This document shows positions 32,780 through 43,581 of a stretch of 64,000 nucleotides of DNA, piece by piece. The stretch spans positions 52,585,137-52,649,136 of the forward strand of contig CAMTDV010000017.1 of assembly GCA_947069175.1 (NCBI GenBank). The letters run 5' to 3'. Positions within the stretch are counted from its first letter, which is position 1, and each line of letters starts with the position of its first letter. The position numbers and the translations under genes are program-made. Origin of the DNA: Scalesia atractyloides (Eukaryota; Streptophyta; Magnoliopsida; Asterales; Asteraceae). A model generated the notes under the pieces. It saw nothing but the letters and a program-made list of their open reading frames with translations, was not told the origin of the DNA and did no database searches.

Positions 32780-33113
32780 CTACTTTGAGGGAGTTTCACC
32801 ATAAAAATGGAGTTGATCACCGTTAGGGAGAGGGAAGCGAATCATCTTATCGAAACAAATAACTTCGGCATGATTTTCACGAAATAAAAACAAACCTACA
32901 ATGATATCGAAGCTACCTAGTTGCATAGGTATGAGATTAATCGAGAAGATATGGTTGTTGAGATCGAGAGAACAACCACGTAGGACGGAGGTGACGGTGA
33001 TGGCTTTTCTAGTGGCGACTTCCACATCGAAAGTCTTTAGGAGTTTAGCGCCTTACATTTTAAAACCTTTTCGAATTCTAGCGATACAAGCAATTATCGG
33101 CACAAGTATCAAA
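32780..33113 (-). pseudogene. Element C protease
   Basis: The active site is at 33096-33113 (minus strand), where the usual Phe-Asp-Ser/Thr-Gly-Ala-Asp reads FDTCAD, Gly to Cys. A shift and stop follow near 33078. Frame 33025-32780 gives the second half: SVLRGCSLDLNNHIFSINLIPMQLGSFDIIVG, then AEVICFDKMIRFPL. The flap and body are recognisable, but the altered Gly and the shift would inactivate it. Its expected GMDWL reads GLFLF. Confidence 0.8.
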
Positions 33114-33571
33114 TAAACATGAAGCATAAATACCATTAACGAGGAACGTACCATTGACAACATTGTTGTCGTTCTGAGCCTGGCGATGGTTCATGTTGAA
33201 GGCTCGACCATGCGCAGCCTGTTGTTGCTGTTGAGGCTGTGGTGGTGGCTGCTGCTGAGGCTGAGGCTGCTGTTGCGTCTCTTGTTTGACGATGCGGTTT
33301 GGGCAAGCGTTGCTGAAGTGATTTGGGTCACCGCAGGTGTAATAAGCGCGGGCCTAAATTGCTGGTGCTGGTGGTGCTTGGTTGACAGGAGCAGCATCAA
33401 TAGGAGCCGACGGTGTTGCGAGAGCAGGAGGAGCTTGGTGACGAGGACCAGTACGACAATGGGTTGTGAAGTGACCATAAATATTGCAGTTAGCGCAAAA
33501 GTGGCAGTTTCCTCCACACGCGCGATGATAGGTGGACTTAGAGCACAGTGGGTGAGGTCCGGTGTACGCAC
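33114..33571 (-). pseudogene. Element C gag zinc knuckles and Gln/Pro-rich linker
   Basis: In the correct frame (not an ATG frame) there is a Cys/His cluster CHFCANCNIYGHFTTHC, a Pro/Ala-rich stretch, a stop at about 33355, then YYTCGDPNHFSNAC, a knuckle whose first Cys has become Tyr, then a run of Gln and Pro (about 20 residues), then HGRAFNMN and NNVVNGTFLVNG leading into the protease. The open minus frame 33571-33191 is a shadow of this. The knuckles bind the genomic RNA. Confidence 0.75.
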
Positions 33572-34461
33572 GTTTAGCAGCTGGTGTCTTTGGAGTTGCG
33601 GCTTAGCGATGCTGAGAGCTTGGAGCGGGAACCATCACGCAGTTCTTGTTGTTTCCCTTGAGCTTGCGGTTCTGGTTGCTTGCTTTGGGGACATGAGGTG
33701 GAGCGGTATCGATGCTTGGCCCGGTGGTAACTTGGCTGAGATTCTTGGTCGAGTTCTTGAAATAACCAGCTTGAACTCGTTTGTCGTTGATCTCTACTGC
33801 TAGCTGGTAGGTCTCCTAATAGTAGCAGGGCGTGCTGCTTGCAAAAAGTCAGCGACGCAGTCTGGCAGAGCGTTGAGATACTTCTTGATTGCCTTTTTGT
33901 TAGTATCCAACTGACCTGGGCAGATAAGGCTAAGCTGCTTGAAGCGGGCGGTAAGACCAGCATTGTCACCACCATTCTGCTTAATACCCCAAAATTCGTT
34001 TTCCAACTTCTGAATTTCGTGAGGTGGGCAGAACTCTTTGATCATTATCTCCCTGAGTTCTACCACGCGAGAGAGTAAGCTTCGTCGTTGTCGCGCCTGT
34101 TGCGCTCGATGGTCCACCAGTCAAGTGCCCTCGACTGAAAGACTCCAGTGACGTTAACAGTGCAAAGATTTTCAGGGCATCCGCTTTGTCTGAAGGTGAC
34201 TTCGATCGAATCGAACCAATGAAACAGCTTGGTTGGTCCATCTTCACCGGTGAATCCGCAGGCTTTAAACTGCTTGAAGCTGAAACGAGATTTTGGAGCG
34301 TCTCCCTTAGAGTCAACTGAAGAGTTGCTGCTAACCGATTGAATTTCACTGACAATTTGCGGGATCACCTTAGCCATTTCCTTAGCTACCAGAGAGGCGA
34401 TGCGCTTTTCAGCTTGGCCGCGCTGGAGATTCCTTCTGGTGTGCGATCCCATTGAAGACAT
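33572..34461 (-). pseudogene. Element C gag, N-terminus and capsid-like domain
   Basis: Start chosen at the ATG 34461: MSSMGSHTRRNLQRGQAEKRIAS, then VAKEMAKVIPQIVSEIQS, FSFKQFKACGFTGEDGPTKLFHWFDS (as FKQFKACGF), ALDWWTIERNRR. A shift near 34070 leads to frame 34117-33800 with MIKEFCPPHEIQKLENEFWGI, LTARFKQLSLICP and KKYLNALPDCVADFLQA, all Retrotrans_gag motifs. A further shift near 33810 leads toward the basic linker. About 290 codons in all. Confidence 0.85.
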
Positions 34462-35580
34462 CTACAATTGAAGGATTCGATTGGATGAGATTCGATTATA
34501 ATAAGTTTATGTTTTAAAGTATTTATTATTATTATTCATATAAGGCACACAATCACATAGGCAAGTAAACACGTATGCAGGCAACCACGTAGGCACATAA
34601 GCACATAGCACATAATCACATAAGCATGTAAACACATATTTTGCACGTATTCACCACTAATTAATATCATGCATAGCGCGTAGGAGATGCGATATATATA
34701 AGTGAGATATAAGCGATATATTAGCGAGATAGGCGAGTAATACCGCGTATGAGGACATATGCGTAAGAGAGATGGGCACTTTAGTTTGGTTGGTGTATTA
34801 ATTAGCGTTTTAGATTTCGAGAACTGTGCGAGTTGTGCATATATTGATGGAGCGTAAAAGCGATAAATCAGGAAATCGATAAAGCGAGAAATCGAATAAG
34901 CGAAAATTCTCAAAATTTTAACACATAAATAGTAATAAACTCGATGATGCGTAAATCGACGATATAGGTTTAAATCAAATGAGAGCGTCCTGGGTTTTGA
35001 GACGTTGACTATCCAAAGCGATTCGAAAATTCTCTGAGTCCGGACAAACGATTTGGCCTAATAGACAAATGCTCTCGCCGTACAACGTTTAACGGCATTT
35101 CTCCTTCCAGTTACGTCGTGTTCCGAGTCATCGAAATAATCGAGACTTTGGTGAGATTGAAAATCGAGGAGCGGAACTAGTTATTAAGATGCGGATTTCA
35201 CCCCTAACTTAACAACATCATTCCTAATTGTGGTTATGCTCACCGATCCAGTCGGGAGTTTCACTAGATAGAGATGGAGATTTTCGTCGAGGTTTGAATA
35301 TCACTCCTAACTCAACGAAGGTATCTCGTGCGAGAGAGGTTGCGCGAAGTGAATGATCTTATCGAGAGTTCTCAGTTTTCACACCTATTCTCGACTTGAT
35401 CACTCGTCTTGTGTGATACGAGCGTTTTCAAGCGTGTATATTGTATTAACCTTAGGAAAGGCATATTTAAGCATTCATGGCAAGTAGTTTAAGCATTTAT
35501 ATCAAAGATTGGTTAAATTGGGTACTTAGACTGTAGACTAGGCCGAACATGGCAATTCTACCTAATTCCCTACAGTTATT
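34462..35580 (-). other. Element C leader
   Basis: About 1.1 kb between primer-binding site and gag. It holds a low-complexity stretch of CACATA and CACGTA words (34550-34650). A 125-codon frame at 34913-34536 runs through this simple sequence and looks like chance. No palindromes of the LTR type are seen. Confidence 0.6.
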
Positions 35581-35592
35581 GCTCTGATACCA
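35581..35592 (-). other. Primer-binding site of element C
   Basis: Reads TGGTATCAGAGC on the minus strand, three bases from the LTR end at 35596. Confidence 0.92.
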
Positions 35593-36412
35593 ATATGTCA
35601 CACCCCAACCGATGGCGGAATCATCGGGACGCGGCACTAAGCGAACCAGATTGTCTCATGAGAAGTTCCATAACCGTTATTTAACAATATTACATAACGT
35701 CTAATATCCTATACTATTAAACATAATATTTCAAATAACATTTACAAAACAGCGTTTTCCCATAACACAAATTCCAGTTTAAAAATCTCTAGATTTATTA
35801 CAAGCGTTTCTAAAGCAAAACCTAAACTAAGCAAAACCACATCCAAAGCATCCAAGCTAAAATCCTCAACCTGTTACATATGTTAAAATACAAGTCAATA
35901 CAATTAAGTAAAGGTGAGCATGCAGGTTTAAGTGATACTAGCATAATAGGGAAAGCGTTCGCGAAATAGTCCAACTACATACCATGATACACCAAAACAC
36001 ATTACACAAAACTAGGCATATTTCTCATGCTAACTTCCGTGAGAAGGTTAGCGCGTCCATCCTAACTAGACCCCGTCGGGTGTTAGCCAAACTATAGTAC
36101 CATACTAGCTAAGGAGGCAAGTTAACGAAAATAAGTCCTAGTCACATGTTTCTAGTATCACGTATTGAGCATACATAATCAGATTATTCGCTTGTGATAA
36201 ACAGTTTGATTTGTGAGGTGATTTTGATAGAGGAACATATGTAACACCTAAAAAGTGCATTAAAGCGAAAACGGGTCAAGTATATTCACAGTTGGTGCGT
36301 TTAGGAGAGAGTTCGAGAGGGGAAGAGAAGTGCCGGATCAGCCTAAATACGCGAACGGAATTGCATCAGTCTCCGAAAAGCTGAAACGGTGAAGTTTGGT
36401 TTGGGCAGTAGG

Positions 36413-36684
36413 CAAGTTCGGCCGAACTTGTATGTTTCCATACAAGTTCGAGCGACTTGTGAGGAACTGTTGTGTTTTGAGACAAGTTCGGGCGAACTTG
36501 TTAAGTTTCTCAAGAAACTTGACAAGTTCGGTCGAACTTGTGTATAAGACTTTGCAAGTTCGGCCGAACTTGTGAAGTTTCCTGAGAAACTTGTCAAGTT
36601 TGAGCGAACTTGTGGGGTTCTGTGAAGGTTTTGACTCAAGTTCGGCCGAACTTGACCCAGAGGGTGCAAGTTCGAGCGAACTTG
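36413..36684 (-). repeat. Palindrome array, downstream cluster, 5' LTR of C
   Basis: Starts at 36413, 36443 (one base short), 36483, 36523, 36555, 36595, 36637 and 36667. Steps are 30, 40, 40, 32, 40, 42 and 30. It sits 600-900 bases downstream of the TATA box and so would be in the transcribed leader. Confidence 0.95.
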
Positions 36685-37292
36685 ACATGTTGAGTTGTAC
36701 AAAATCAGTAAATCTCGAGCGAACTTGATGTTTTCGGGTCCAAAAACTTGCGTTTTTGCGTCGTTTGCTTAGGAAATCGAGTGTCCATCCCTCCAACCTT
36801 AAGCCACTGAGTAAAACATAGCTTGGAGAGGTCTTTTGGGCGAACTTAGCCATTTTGCAGAAACTCGGGCTAAACTAAGCGAACTTAATGGTTCGTACGG
36901 GTTAGTCCAGCTTGTGTAAAGTGACGATTTCGTCCTTGTGCTTCCGGATCTGAGATTCTGCTTGACAACGTCTCGTTCCACTTAAAAGTGAACGAAACAT
37001 ACGTCATTAATCCGAATATTGTGTAGAAATCAATGTTTTTGAAAGGTTTTACTCAGATCTAGTATAGATCTAAGTGAAAAACAGAAGTTTTATAGAAAAA
37101 GATGAAGATTTTCATAAACAGAAGAGCTTTGATGAAAACGAAGGCAGAGCCTTGTGCAAAATCGTTGTAAAATGTTGTGGAACATCATTGTAGTTGAAAT
37201 CGGGTTGATTCTTACTTAGAAAACAAAGGGTTTTGGGTTTGAAGAGCTCTGGGCGAAGTTGCAGCAAGTTCAAATGAGAGAATGGGGCTGGG

Positions 37293-37302
37293 TATTTATA
37301 GG
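37293..37302 (-). promoter_or_regulatory. TATA box of the element C 5' LTR
   Basis: CCTATAAATA on the minus strand, in a GC-richer context, with the palindrome cluster about 30 bases upstream. Confidence 0.65.
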
Positions 37303-37330
37303 TGAAGACAAAAAGTGAGCTAGTGGGAGT

Positions 37331-37533
37331 CAAGTTCGGTCGAACTTGCATGATTTCATGCAAGTTCGGGCGAACTTGCTAGATATTCAAGAGGTTCAGG
37401 CCAAGTTCGACTGAATTGCTGATCCTGTGAGGGACCAAGGCAAGTTCGAGCGAACTTGTGGGCAGTGGAGGATTCTTGTGTTGGCTAGTCAAGTTCGGCC
37501 GAACTTTGGGTCACCCAAGTTCGAGCAAACTTA
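37331..37533 (-). repeat. Palindrome array, upstream cluster, 5' LTR of C
   Basis: Starts at 37331, 37361, 37402 (damaged), 37441, 37490 and 37516. It is the counterpart of 29956-30159, with more decay in the last three copies. Confidence 0.93.
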
Positions 37534-37980
37534 ACCCAAATGTTAGGTGTTCTTTGTTTTCATTCGTTTATCGATTGATTGGCGATTCGGTTCGTATTAG
37601 ATAGTTATATTAAGCGTTATAAGTGATGTAATAGTGTGATTTAGCGATTCGAATATGCGATAGCGAGCGTAATCATAATCATAACACATAAATAACATAA
37701 AACCATATAATTAATCTACAATTTGCGATGTGATGCGATAAGCGATGCGATGGCACAAGTGTTTATTAAACAATAACACACTCGGCTCGTATAACAGCGT
37801 ATTTAGTTGTAACTGAGATTAGAATAGCGATGCGTTTAATAAGCGATTAGATGTGATAATCATCGTAAACAAGCATAATTAATTAACATAACTTTCTTAT
37901 AAACGAATCTCGGATTTACAAAAGATAGATACAACAAGAAGTAAAAGAAAAAGATAACGACGAAATTCGGAGTTGTTACA

Positions 37981-38044
37981 GCTGTTGCGCTATCATTTGT
38001 GCAATTTCTGCCTCAGTCATTTGTGGTGCGCGTTTCAGGGCCAT
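37981..38044 (-). pseudogene. Element D gag, first codons
   Basis: ATG at 38044 opens MALKRAPQMTEAEIAQMIAQQ, which continues across the nested element C into LQAVIPTIVAQ at 28237 downward. The two sides share the GCTGT target duplication and the joined frame is open, which proves that C interrupts this gene. This is the true gag start. Confidence 0.9.
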
Positions 38045-38508
38045 TCTGTTATAGACAATAGATATGTATGCATTAATGTCACATAGTCAAACATCACATA
38101 TCACGCAATTTCATCGTGCATATAAATTCACAACTTGCATACCCCAAGACGCCATCATTATATATACATAATAATATCTGTCATCATATAACTGTAAAAA
38201 TTTCCACATAGACTTAACCCATAAGGGCCAGTGCTTAGATGTGCTGTTAAAACATGTCACCGAAGTGATGTACATATGCCATGCTACAGAAACACCAACC
38301 ATGAAAACAAAGAACACTACGACTACATCACCACCTTGACATGGGCATAACCCAGTGCTTGGTAGGAGGGGCAAAAGATACATCATATATGTCTATACTA
38401 TAAAGAAAACCATATTAAGATCGCCACAACCAACACATCAAACCTACAAAACCTGCCACCGATAGTACCGATGCATCCATACAGCATCGCCCGAAAGTGA
38501 TCCTGGTG
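38045..38508 (-). other. Element D spacer between extra ORF and gag
   Basis: About 460 bases. A 91-codon frame at 38386-38111 has no known motif and lacks support. Nothing else is seen. Confidence 0.5.
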
Positions 38509-39325
38509 CTAATGAACATAACCCATACCTTGCTGTAATGCAATGAGTGCCTGCTGTAAGATAATCAAGTAATCTCCCATCGCTCTCCTATGCTGCTCGT
38601 CCTCATCCCGTGCCATCTGCAGCAATGAAATCTGCTCAAACAAATACCCTATCAAACTGCTGTCAGTGATGGGAGCAGGTAACTCCTAAGGAGGAACTGG
38701 TATGCCCCAGACATGGGGTGTAGACTCTCTAACTGGGCGAGAAGGGCCACCTCGGTCATAAGTATGAAAAGGGAAGGCTCCTCCCTAGGTGGTGTAAGGA
38801 AACGGGCAGTAAAGTGCTGCTGGGTCCCTAGAGGTACCGGTCTCGGACGGATAGGAGAAACTGGTGGTGTGAACACAGGTACATGTGCAAGTACCCTCCG
38901 ATGAGTCGTTTGTCGGAAGCCATGGGTGGGTATCTCATAGGAACTACGTGAAGAGAGTGAGTAAGCACTCTAGGTAGAAAGAGTATAAGGCTCAGGAGGA
39001 GTCTCCGATGAAGGTAAGCGGGGTGCTACCGGCTCCCACTCCCAATGCTCCGTAGCAGGAGTAGGGCTCCGGGGGATCGGTCCTAACTGAATAGCAATGT
39101 CTGGGGTACGACTATGCTCCGAGGAGCTAGTCGGATGGTAAGATGGAGAACGGTAGGCGCTCGAGACCTCTCCCTCGCGCCTAGTGCGAGGTCTGGGTGA
39201 GTAAGGACCACAACAGTAACCAGAAGGATCTGGCTCGTTGCTCGATGTCAAGGGGGTATCGGTGGATCCTCCTCAGGATTGGTCTCCGTATGAGAAGTAG
39301 TCTGGCGACTCGAATGATGCGACAT
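38509..39325 (-). pseudogene. Extra Pro/Ser-rich ORF upstream of gag in element D (broken)
   Basis: A reading of about 270 codons runs from ATG 39325 (MSHHSSRQTTSHTETNPEED) to a stop at 38509. A shift near 39250 leads to a frame with SSNEPDPSGYCCGPYSPRPR, AYRSPSYHPTSSSEHSRTPD and VAPRLPSSETPPEP; one stop at 38970; then TPPVSPIRPRPVPLGTQQHF. A second shift near 38650 leads to LFEQISLLQMARDEDEQHRR and IILQQALIALQQ, a helical, Gln-rich end. It is not gag, pol or any domain I recognise. Its place between primer-binding site and gag, and only three breaks in 270 codons, suggest a real former gene. Confidence 0.55.
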
Positions 39326-39705
39326 GATACTGTAGAAAGAAAACCACATACAACGCTGATTCTACTGACCAAAATAACTGACACTCAACATTCCACATAT
39401 ATACACATAAGCAGGTATTGCATAAAATTTTGATTTTAAGATTTTAAAAATTATTTATGGGTGGTGTCATTAGTAGGCGGACTCCCGTCCTATCTCAATG
39501 ACGTTCCCAGGACTCCCAAGTCTGAGCAGATAAATTATTGTATTCCGGACAACAATAATTTATTTGCCCCACAAGGCCGTCCTGGTAATAGCCACACTAC
39601 TCAGTCTCTAGAGGTTCTTAGCGTGTGGAGACTAACATAGGATTATAGTCTAGTTTCTTTAGATATACCTAGTTCACAATAACCGAAGGCTCTGATACCA
39701 TCTTC
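39326..39705 (-). other. Element D leader with primer-binding site
   Basis: Non-coding. The primer-binding site TGGTATCAGAGC is at 39689-39700 on the minus strand, five bases from the LTR. The leader holds the inverted words AATAAATTATTGT and ACAATAATTTATT near 39528-39562, a possible stem also present in the second copy at 20945-20980. Confidence 0.75.
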
Positions 39706-42700
39706 TGTCACAACCCGACTCGCAGCGGAAGACAATTGCAGGGTGTGGCAGACAAATGGTAATTCCCCATAATTTAAAAACATAATATCACATAAAGAGG
39801 GAACCTCAGTTACAACATACATAAAGTATCATATTACAAACCATAAGTTTAAGTACGGAACTATGAGCCACTACAACTCTTATTCTGCCACAGTTTGCTA
39901 CCCAATCCATCCACATGCACAAGCCTTAATCCTGCTTAGTCTTACCTGAAATGTATGTTAGTTTTAACAAGGGTCAGCTAACGTTGCTGTGAGTTCCACT
40001 AGTTTAGTTGTTGTGGAACAATATGTGTTAACAAGTTTAATTGCACTGGTCATAGTCACAGATGGAATTACACGAGTACACAAGTGAAACCTTGACCTGT
40101 CATAGTCACTCTGTGTCATACCGACACATCATCGTACCGGGTCGTGTCACCCCAGAGACTTCCCACCAACTGCATCACAAGCAGTTCAATGTTCCCCTGC
40201 AGTGATGCCTAACAACATAACCAAATGAGGACAAGTGCAGTTGACTTGTGGCCGGGCATCGCACCATCCGACCTCAACTGGGTTTGTCAGACCAATAGTA
40301 CTATCCACTGCCCACGATTTATATTAATCACTTATAGAGGGGAGGGTGTTCGTGTGTTAGATAATTCACATCATCACAGTTGCTGCAATTAACGCAGTTT
40401 CGTAACATGCAAGTCACTCCAAAAAAAAAATAGTATAACACAGTTTAAAAGTGGTGGAGTGAAACTCACTCCCAACTTGATGTAATCAACACAAGTTTTA
40501 ACATGCAACTCCCCAGAAAAGAAGTAAAATAATTTAAAAGTGGGGAAGTGAACTCAGAGTGCGGGTAGTACTCTCAATACAAGAGTGATCAAGCAACTAG
40601 ATCAACTTAAATAACACACATGCAAGTATGGACTCAAATCAGTATCTAAGTTGGTAATGGTTATAACTTGGATTCGGTCAGGAGTTTTCATCCCGGATTG
40701 AGTCTATAGGACACTGGTATGGTGATGGAGATCAGGGTAGTATTAGTTTTCAGTTTGGCTTCCGGGCACCGTTTCGCGTGCCAGCCAAAGTCGGTTGTTT
40801 AACATGTTCGGATAATGGTATGGAAATACCAATAGTGCCAATACGTGTTATTTAAGAATGATTAACTTTTCATTAAGGGAGTTTGGGTGTTTGGGGAGTC
40901 TAGGTTGCCCAAATTTGAGTTTCCATTCCCGCCGTCGGGATTCTCCCGAACTGGCCGAGGACACACCCATAGTGTCCAATCTGCCCTTCAATCTCCCGAA
41001 AGTCTCCCGGTGTTCCAATTATAGTACTAGTCGGGTTTGGTCAGTTCTCGGTTCCGACAGGTTCGTTAAACGGTAAACTGTCGAAATTATTTTAAAATGA
41101 CCCGTTTTTAATCCCCTAAATTACCGTTTAATCTATGAGTTGAATAAAATCTATAAATTTTATACAAGTCTGTAAAAATCTGTAGATTATGGGAAAATAA
41201 TTTGGGAATTTATTTAGTTATTTTAACTATTTAAATAAATTCTTTGTAAAACAGTATTTAACCGAATAATTGTCATTAAGTATCATCAGTGGTCTAAAAA
41301 TCCCAAAACATTCCAGAACATCCCTTACATGTCCAGGAACTTCTCACAAAAAATTGAGTTTTTTTCGAATTTCATTTCGGTGCGTTTCCGGCTACCGAAA
41401 ACTCCCAAAACCGCGGATTTTTAACCCAAGTCAAAACTCAATCAATGGACTCCAAACTTCTCAGAACTTTTCTTATATGTTTCTTAGTATTCCTGGAAAA
41501 TTTGGTAATTTATTGACCCTGTTTGGTATTTTTTCTGGAATTGTTTTGATAAAACAGTCAACAATTCCCTTAAAATCGTAGAAAATTCCCAAAATTCTAA
41601 GATTTTACGTGGACATTCTTGTCAACACCTTATATCACCATACCAAATTTCAACTCAATCGAAGTATCAAAGACCAAGTTAGAGGCAAAACAAAATCCTG
41701 CCTATCCTAGTTTCGGTTCTCGGATGATATACCTAGCGCAGGCTTCGTTTCCAAGCGTTCCTTGTGAGTCCAGAAGTGTGTGGGTACTATATTCAGTACC
41801 TACACATCAAATACAATCCAAATATGCTAGAACTTAGATCAATCAAGCTTTGTTTCATTGTTTTTCGGTTAATCGAATAGTTATGCGATTTTTGTCGAAT
41901 AGGTGTTGTTTAGGGTATCAAAACCCAAAGATTTGTGCTCATGGCTGCCATATAACACCAGGAAATTCACAAGCTGTTCTTAATCAGCCAAGAAACTTGT
42001 TTAAACCTTCAAAAATCATGGACCAAAAAGGGTTTTCATGATCTAAACCAAGTTTTCGTAGGACATCATGATTAAAACTATGAGTAACAATGTTTATACC
42101 TTTGATTTGATGTTGTTTGATGTTGGATCAGCTGAGAAGAAGGTGTTTTTGTGCAGAATTCTTTGAAGAAATTAAAGAAAAAAATTAAAACATTATAAAA
42201 AGGGGTGGCGGTTTGGGGTGGGGGTGCCCCTACCCCTCCTCTGCTTTGTCGTGCTTCGTAAAACGCGTTAAAAGATGATGTTTATCTTCCAGGTTGCATT
42301 TAGGTTCGTTTTTGGGTCCCGCACGCGTCTCTGATTTGCGAAACGGGCTCCGTTTTTCGCGTTCTTACTGTCAAAAGACTTGGTTTTAAAAACTGAGCAT
42401 AACCGTCTCGAAACCCGAGCCCAGTTACGTTTTAATCATAAAAGCCTCGTATTACGTTAGTTTAAGAGTTTTTAAGCTTGATTGACCATTCCTTGCATGT
42501 TTGGTTTGTCTTTCGTCGCTCTTAAAACAAAACGTTTCCCTAACCGAGAACCGTCTCGTTTTGCGTGCCAGAGCCTGATTTGTTTCTAATCTTATGTCCT
42601 AGTCTATGGCACGTAATCAAAATGTTTCGTGAACTCAGAATCATAAAGGGCCCTATCGTTGGCCTAATAATCACAGTCGAATATTTAATGTGCTGTTAAA

Positions 42701-42938
42701 CGTCAAGTCTCCGTTTAACACGTTGTTAAAGGCTAAGGACACCAAACTTGCATCGTTGGTCCTTAACAGTATCATGTTAATCATCACGTGCTATCGGATT
42801 CCTCCGAGACATAACAGAGGTTGTTTAGCATAGCCCACAAGTCATGCAAGTTGCACAGTTTACACGCAATTATTGTTTTAATCATGCTTTAGGTTTAGGA
42901 CCAATTAAGGTGTACCTGTTTTCGTCATGGGTATCACA
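39706..42938 (-). repeat. Right (5') LTR of element D (3.2 kb)
   Basis: TGTCACAAC to GGGTATCACA; homologous over its length to 21120-24319. After it comes CAAGA and then the RT of E. Confidence 0.9.
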
Positions 42939-42943
42939 CAAGA

Positions 42944-43500
42944 TACACCGATGAATAAAATGATGAACTTATCTAAATAAGGTTTACAAACCCGATTCAT
43001 TAAGTCCATGAAGACGGCAAGAGCATTTTTCAAGCCAAAAGGCATGACAGTGAACTCGTAATGGTCGTATCGTGTGCGGAAGTAGTCTTGGGAATATCTT
43101 CTTTGAGTACACGAAGCTGATGATACCCAGAACGCAGATCAATCTTGGAGAAACAGGTAGCACATTGTAGTTGATCAAATAGATCATCAATACGAGGTAA
43201 GGGATATCAATTTTTGATCGTGAGTTTGTTGAGCTCACGATAATCGAAACACATTCGGAAAGGATCCATCCTTCTTTTTCACGAATAGGACAAGAGCACC
43301 CCAAGGTGAAAAGCTCGGACTAATGAATCCTTTGTCAAATAACTCTTGGAGTTGTTTCGATAACTCTTGCATCTCAGACGGTGCAAGACGGTAAGGGGAT
43401 TTGGCTATTTGGTTGGCACCAGGTACGAGATCAATACGAAACTCAGCTTGACGTGCTGGAGTAAACAAGGTAGCTCTTCCGAAAACACCTCAGGATAATC
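42944..43500 (-). pseudogene. E unit 1 RT fragment
   Basis: Frame 43468-43235 carries the connection RQAEFRIDLVPGANQIAKSPYRLAPSEMQEL and LFVKKKDGSF. After a shift near 43262 the next frame would give DYRELNKLTI, PRIDDLFDQLQ, FSKIDLRSGYHQL and DKFIILFI. The reading ends at 42944 where D is inserted, just at the catalytic Asp pair. The 106-codon open frame 43304-42984 is a shadow in the wrong phase. Confidence 0.75.
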
Positions 43501-43581
43501 CCGAACAATGGGGATGTCCTGAATAGTTTTGCCCTTGCCTTTCTCCTATACAATATGTGCCAGAAAGGCCACATAATTCTT

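Larger units (their letters stand above)
28238..37980 (-). mobile_element. Element C: Ty3/gypsy retrotransposon nested in element D gag
   Basis: Flanked by a perfect 5-bp duplication, GCTGT, at 28233-28237 and 37981-37985; removing C and one copy restores the gag frame of D. On the minus strand: 5' LTR 35596-37980, primer-binding site 35581-35592, gag 34461, protease, RT, RNase H, integrase, and a truncated 3' LTR 28238-30357. The end of pol and the first ~260 bases of the 3' LTR are missing, a deletion after insertion. Palindrome arrays lie in both LTRs. Confidence 0.93.
35596..37980 (-). repeat. 5' LTR of element C (2.4 kb)
   Basis: Complete. Plus-strand ends are TGTCACACC and ...GTTGTTACA. 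A TATA box reads CCTATAAATA on the minus strand (37293-37302). Palindrome clusters lie upstream (37331-37533) and downstream (36413-36684) of it. Confidence 0.92.
21120..42938 (-). mobile_element. Element D: Ty3/gypsy chromovirus (Tekay/Del type) with element C nested in its gag
   Basis: LTRs at 21120-24319 and 39706-42938 share termini TGTGATACC...TGTGACA (minus strand) and most of their sequence. The internal region 24320-39705 (less C) reads, from the right: primer-binding site, extra ORF, gag, protease remnant, RT, RNase H, integrase and chromodomain, the gypsy order. The right flank CAAGA (42939-42943) is the likely target duplication, inside the RT of E. The left LTR also borders a second D-type leader, so this is a tandem LTR-internal-LTR-internal arrangement and not a simple insertion. 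Confidence 0.85.

Noticed and set aside
33186..33803. 205-codon plus frame opposite the C gag, rich in Leu, Trp and Arg
   Set aside because: It is the antisense of a Gln/Pro-rich gag linker (CAG and CCA repeats give Leu and Trp runs). The minus-strand reading has real zinc knuckles and protease motifs.
34536..34913. 125-codon minus frame in the C leader
   Set aside because: Runs through CACATA simple sequence; it has no domain and no counterpart.
36338..36853. 171-codon minus frame with repeated KFARTC and SSSELA words
   Set aside because: The repeats come from the CAAGTTCG palindromes read in several frames. The reading is not kept in the other C LTR, where indels change its phase.
29063..37533. 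Heat-shock element reading of the palindrome (TTC...GAA)
   Set aside because: The gap between TTC and GAA is 4 bases, not the 2 bases of the classic element, so I do not claim it. A motif search would settle it.
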